From Candidatus Methanoperedens sp. BLZ2 (lineage in GTDB: Archaea > Halobacteriota > Methanosarcinia > Methanosarcinales > Methanoperedenaceae), in assembly GCF_002487355.1 (NCBI RefSeq), contig NZ_NTMG01000019.1, forward strand, positions 60,403 to 124,402: a DNA stretch of 64,000 bases, written 5' to 3'. This document shows positions 60,862 to 64,000 of the stretch, one piece after another. How positions within the stretch are numbered: position 1 is the first letter of the stretch; each line of letters starts with the position of its first letter. The notes under the pieces are model-generated. The model had not been told where the DNA came from, did not search any database, and worked only from the letters and a program-made list of their open reading frames with translations. The translations under genes and the position numbers were made by a program.

Positions 60862-62034
60862 TTATTCGCGTTTCTCTAAAGGCATGTACTTGCAACCCTC
60901 AAGTCCGCAGTATCTCCCGACATACTCAGCTTCAGGTCTGTAGATCACAGCTTTTGGCTGCGCCTCGGCAAATTTCTCTTCGATAATATGCGCGCACCAT
61001 CCTGATATCCTTGAAACCGCAAAAACCGGGGTAAACAGGTCCGGATCAATTCCCATAACGCAGTAAATGGAAGGACTGTAAAAGTCCACATTCGGATAGA
61101 TTTCCTTTCCTTTGCGTTCCTTAAATTCCGTCCGAACTACATTTTCAATTTTTCTGGATAATTCGAACCATTTTGTATTTCCTGTCCTTTGTGCGAGTTT
61201 TCCTGAAATTTCGCAAAGTATCTTTGCACGGGGGTCCCAGGTCTTATAAACCGCATGCCCCATGCCCATGATTATTTCTCCTGCATCCAGTTTTGAATTT
61301 ATCCACTTCTCAACTCTTTCAGTTTTATCAATATCAAAAAGCATTTTCATTACCTGGGTATTGGCGCCTCCGTGAAGTTCGCCTGAAAGTGCAGCCATTG
61401 CCGCGCCGGTGCATGCGTACATATGCGCCCGTGTCGAAGCCACAACCCTGGCAGCGAAAGTAGAAGCATTAAAAGAGTGTTCTGCATGAAGCACAAGACA
61501 TGTATCAAAATCTTTTGCGGTCTGTACATCAGGTATTTCCCCATTTAGCATATACAGGAAGTTTGCAGCCGATCCCAGCTTTTCATCCGGTTTTCTTATT
61601 TCAAGATTTTTCCTTATCCTGTCCCAGTATGCAACAATTGTTGGCATTGTGGCGATTAGCTTAATGGAGGTTTTTACCTGTGATCCTTTTGTACTCAGTC
61701 TTGCCGCATCATCAAAATCTGCAAGCATCGGTATCACTGATTGGAGGACATCCATGGGATGGGCGGTCTTTTTCCTCTTTTTCATATGCCTGACAATTCC
61801 TGCAGGAAGATTCCTTTCAGAAGCGAGCGTTTCTGTAAATATTTCCAATTCTTTCCTGTTGGGAAGGGTCTCATAGAGCATTAAATAGGCCGTTTCCTCA
61901 TAAGTTGAATTTTGAGCAAGCATCTCTATATCGTACCCACGATAGATTAATCTGCCATTTTCCCCATCTACCGCACTTACTCTTGTATCAGCGACCGGAA
62001 CGCCTCTTAGTCCGATATCCTTGGTTTCCAGCAT
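60862..62034 (-). CDS. gltA: Citrate synthase
   Basis: Protein of 390 aa joining acetyl-CoA and oxaloacetate. Active-site segments are SGELHGGANTQV (first His), MGMGHAVYKTWDPRA (second His) and YPNVDFYS (Asp). The N-terminus GLRGVPVADTRVSAVDGENGRLIYRGYDI is typical of the shorter archaeal/Gram-positive type. The gene stands alone; acetyl-CoA could come from the pdh complex. Confidence 0.96.
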   Translation of the reverse strand: MLETKDIGLRGVPVADTRVSAVDGENGRLIYRGYDIEMLAQNSTYEETAYLMLYETLPNRKELEIFTETLASERNLPAGIVRHMKKRKKTAHPMDVLQSVIPMLADFDDAARLSTKGSQVKTSIKLIATMPTIVAYWDRIRKNLEIRKPDEKLGSAANFLYMLNGEIPDVQTAKDFDTCLVLHAEHSFNASTFAARVVASTRAHMYACTGAAMAALSGELHGGANTQVMKMLFDIDKTERVEKWINSKLDAGEIIMGMGHAVYKTWDPRAKILCEISGKLAQRTGNTKWFELSRKIENVVRTEFKERKGKEIYPNVDFYSPSIYCVMGIDPDLFTPVFAVSRISGWCAHIIEEKFAEAQPKAVIYRPEAEYVGRYCGLEGCKYMPLEKRE

Positions 62035-62220
62035 TATATAACCCCGCTTTTAGAAGGACTCGGCAGCTAATAAGTTTTTCCCGCCATTAGTCAAAGAACA
62101 AGATTGAGAATACTTCCACTATTCTATAAAAAAAGGCAGTAAAGCCGCTCTGCTCGAATCTGCCAGAGCAGCTTTTATGTTACTGTTGAAAGAAAATGCC
62201 CGTTAACCTTATGTATGCTT

Positions 62221-62517
62221 TTAAGGCGATACTTTAGTTACTCTACTTCTGGTTCTGCTTCTCCCTTCAATCCAGTCCCCGATCCAGGTGCCTATGATAA
62301 ATAGCACTGTAAGGATCACTACCTCAATAAACACAGATATGCCGCTGAGAGTCATGATCGTACCTCCCACAAATAATCCCAGTGCTACGAGGATAATGGC
62401 AAGCACTACGCCGATTATTAATCCTTTCCGGAGTAATGCACCGCGATTTTCCCTTCCAGGGCTTATGTAGCCGTAGATTATTCCTAATACAAATGTTAGA
62501 GTCTCTATTAGAGCCAT
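62221..62517 (-). CDS. Small membrane protein of unknown function
   Basis: Protein of 98 aa with three predicted membrane helices (IETLTFVLGIIYGYI; LIIGVVLAIILVALGLFVG; VFIEVVILTVLFIIGTWIG) and a basic C-terminal tail (EGRSRTRSRVTK). An AGGAGGAAAA sequence precedes the ATG. No family recognised; conserved small membrane proteins of this type are common in archaea. Confidence 0.7.
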   Translation of the reverse strand: MALIETLTFVLGIIYGYISPGRENRGALLRKGLIIGVVLAIILVALGLFVGGTIMTLSGISVFIEVVILTVLFIIGTWIGDWIEGRSRTRSRVTKVSP

Positions 62518-62856
62518 ACTTTTTCCTCCTTTGGGCTTAATTTATCTACTGTACTCCCATTAATGATTTTCTTTCTATTACTATATATAGCTTCTGTTTA
62601 TTTGTGACCGTTTCAATTCATGTTGGTAAATGCCCTAAAGTGCAACACAAAACCATTTACTTCAAATAGTATGTAGTGGAGAATTAGGGTTTAATAGGGG
62701 TCGATGCACTTATACAGGCCCCGTACATAGTATGGGGTATACCGGCGATTGCATCCATGCTTGTTCTCTTTCTCTTGAAAGGCGGTTGGAATATAAAACA
62801 ACTATTTTAAATTTAAGAATTATGTGCCAATGTTTGGCTTACCCCATAGAAAAATT
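62518..62856. other. Intergenic region without recognised feature
   Basis: AT-rich stretch upstream of the small membrane protein. It holds that gene's promoter on the minus strand (TATA-like TATATATAG near 62581-62589). I see no other gene or RNA. Confidence 0.5.
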
Positions 62857-63708
62857 TTATTGCCATCTAAATGTGTACTTTAAAAACGCAGAATTCAAGT
62901 TTATAAAAGAATCCATCCACTGAACTAGAACGTCGGAAAATCCACTTCTAATGCTGGAATCAAAGTGTTGAGGTTGCAGAATTGAAAATATGGCTTTAGC
63001 AAATCTCTCTAAAAAAAGAAAAAGATAGGAAACGTATATTGCTGCAAACCTATCAAAATATGCGACATATTCATTATACATAACAATATCATGATTCACA
63101 TAGTTTTTGAATCCTTTGGTCACTTGAAACAGGATTCCTTCTTTTGGATCCATAAATACTAAAGCAAAGCCACCTTTATGAATTAACGCATCTCGTATCA
63201 AACGGATAGATGAAAACCAATTAGCAGATTCTACAATCTTACTAATATCTTTACCTAATCGTACCTTATTTGATGGAGATTCTAGCACCCAATTTCTTAA
63301 CTCTTCGAAAGAAGTAGTTTTAGATACCTTTTTTGGAAGTTGTCCTCTTTTTTTTGATGTACAAACTATGATTTCCGCCACATAATCCATTATTGATCTT
63401 ATTTCAATAAAAAAATGTTCAATATCGACACTCGCAAAAGACATCCAATTTTTTTTTAAATATTCATCGTCACTAGCTTTTTTTCGAGTCCATTCTAGTC
63501 TATTTATAAGTACTTCAATATTCAAAATATCTTGAATTATTTTATTCATTAAAGAATTTGTTTGAGCAAAAGTTCTTTTCAGATCCCTACTTAAAAAAAG
63601 ATCATTAGAAAGTGACATAAATTCCCCTCGCCAAACATATCTTTCGGTTTCATTCAAATACACAATTAATCTTCTAGCATCCTTTACAAATCCAATATCA
63701 CTTGCCAA
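62857..63708 (-). CDS. Helical protein with a HEPN-like motif
   Basis: Protein of 283 aa, almost all alpha-helical. It contains RLIRDALIHKGG, an R-x4-H motif set in a helix, as in HEPN or Cthe_2314-like proteins, and a hydrophobic tyrosine-rich segment (YFDRFAAIYVSYLFLFLERFA). AT-rich compared with core genes, suggesting transfer. Not in an operon. Function unknown; an RNase/defence role would be inference from the motif only. Confidence 0.6.
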   Translation of the reverse strand: MASDIGFVKDARRLIVYLNETERYVWRGEFMSLSNDLFLSRDLKRTFAQTNSLMNKIIQDILNIEVLINRLEWTRKKASDDEYLKKNWMSFASVDIEHFFIEIRSIMDYVAEIIVCTSKKRGQLPKKVSKTTSFEELRNWVLESPSNKVRLGKDISKIVESANWFSSIRLIRDALIHKGGFALVFMDPKEGILFQVTKGFKNYVNHDIVMYNEYVAYFDRFAAIYVSYLFLFLERFAKAIFSILQPQHFDSSIRSGFSDVLVQWMDSFINLNSAFLKYTFRWQ

Positions 63709-63873
63709 TTTAAATTCCTCTATAACTTTAATAATTTAAAATTGGATATACTTTGCTACTTTTTTATAAAATAATTTATGTTTCTATATACTTTTTCTAA
63801 AAGCAGCGCCTTAAAAAACAACAAAATCTCTGCATACATATATTATACCACTACTCAAGCATCCTTCCGGTGC

Positions 63874-63894
63874 CCTCGGATTTCCAATCCGAGG
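63874..63894. other. Perfect 9-bp hairpin
   Basis: CCTCGGATT-TCC-AATCCGAGG lies in the 292-nt gap between the HEPN-like gene and the window end. It could be a terminator for something beyond the window or a mobile-element structure; no gene context decides. Confidence 0.35.
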
Positions 63895-63960
63895 TTGTGA
63901 CAAATATATATCTTTAAGAAAATTGCGTAACTTTATCATTAATAAAGTGTTGCTGAATAA

Positions 63961-63987
63961 AGAGGAACGATTGCTCGTTCCCCCTCT
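63961..63987. other. Inverted repeat at the window end, possible element edge
   Basis: GGAACGA-TTGC-TCGTTCC with flanking AGA/TCT, preceded by GTGTTGCTGAATAAAG. This looks like the end of an insertion sequence or MITE truncated by the window border. Without the other end it cannot be confirmed. Confidence 0.3.
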
Positions 63988-64000
63988 TCTAAGAACCGTA

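Overview
The window looks like a chromosomal segment of an anaerobic euryarchaeon, most likely a relative of the Methanosarcinales or Ca. Methanoperedens. The evidence is a group II chaperonin (thermosome), an archaeal-type tRNA-Gln, TATA-box style promoters, a core-type methionine synthase, a Ni-CODH-like protein, a rubredoxin, a very large N-glycosylation-rich surface protein with S-layer duplication domains, and archaeal CRISPR types (I-D and III-A, Csa3, Csa1). The taxonomic guess rests on gene content only.

Layout. 1-10.7 kb: thermosome, methionine synthase-like protein, AAA+ ATPase with a coupled partner, tRNA-Gln, an Orc1/Cdc6 winged-helix fragment, a MASE3-PAS-GAF histidine kinase, a cupin and a CooS-like protein that lacks one canonical active-site cysteine. 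10.7-15.5 kb: decayed, AT-rich accessory DNA with gene remnants, an ORF-less group II intron on the minus strand, and a coupled pair made of a membrane protein and an IF-2B-fold protein. 15.5-21.2 kb: a complete lipA-pdhA-pdhB-pdhC-lpd operon. 21.2-26.7 kb: VOC protein, rubredoxin and the giant surface protein. 26.7-58.2 kb: a CRISPR/defence island. 58.2-64 kb: PrsW-like protease, SDR-like protein, a bipartite lipoate ligase (lplA/lplB), citrate synthase and hypotheticals.

The CRISPR island has a type I-D effector operon (cas3', cas10d, csc2, csc1) with cas6 some 3 kb beyond on the same strand. It also has csa3-cas2-csa1, a SWIM zinc-finger gene, a type III-A operon (csm1-5 plus a CARF-HEPN ancillary nuclease), an MNT-MNT-HEPN module, then cas1-cas4 and one array of 62 repeats and 61 spacers. 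Only one Cas6 and one array are visible, so both effectors probably share one crRNA pool. Toxin-antitoxin modules (TumA/TumE, MNT/HEPN, two VapBC, one relic) are interleaved.

The most interesting signal is a two-degenerate-repeat mini-array at 30747-30826, beside the I-D genes. Its 22-nt pseudo-spacer matches a site at 30680-30694 at 14 of its first 15 positions, and the one mismatch is at position 6, a base that type I effectors flip out. The site overlaps the predicted start region of an operon of two small unknown proteins (30582-30212). This is the architecture of CreA/CreR-type guide RNAs that direct the effector to repress a neighbouring promoter, here possibly controlling a protein-coding module. 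The same csc1-cas6 interval carries three copies of the cas6 5' end that bracket inserted cassettes.
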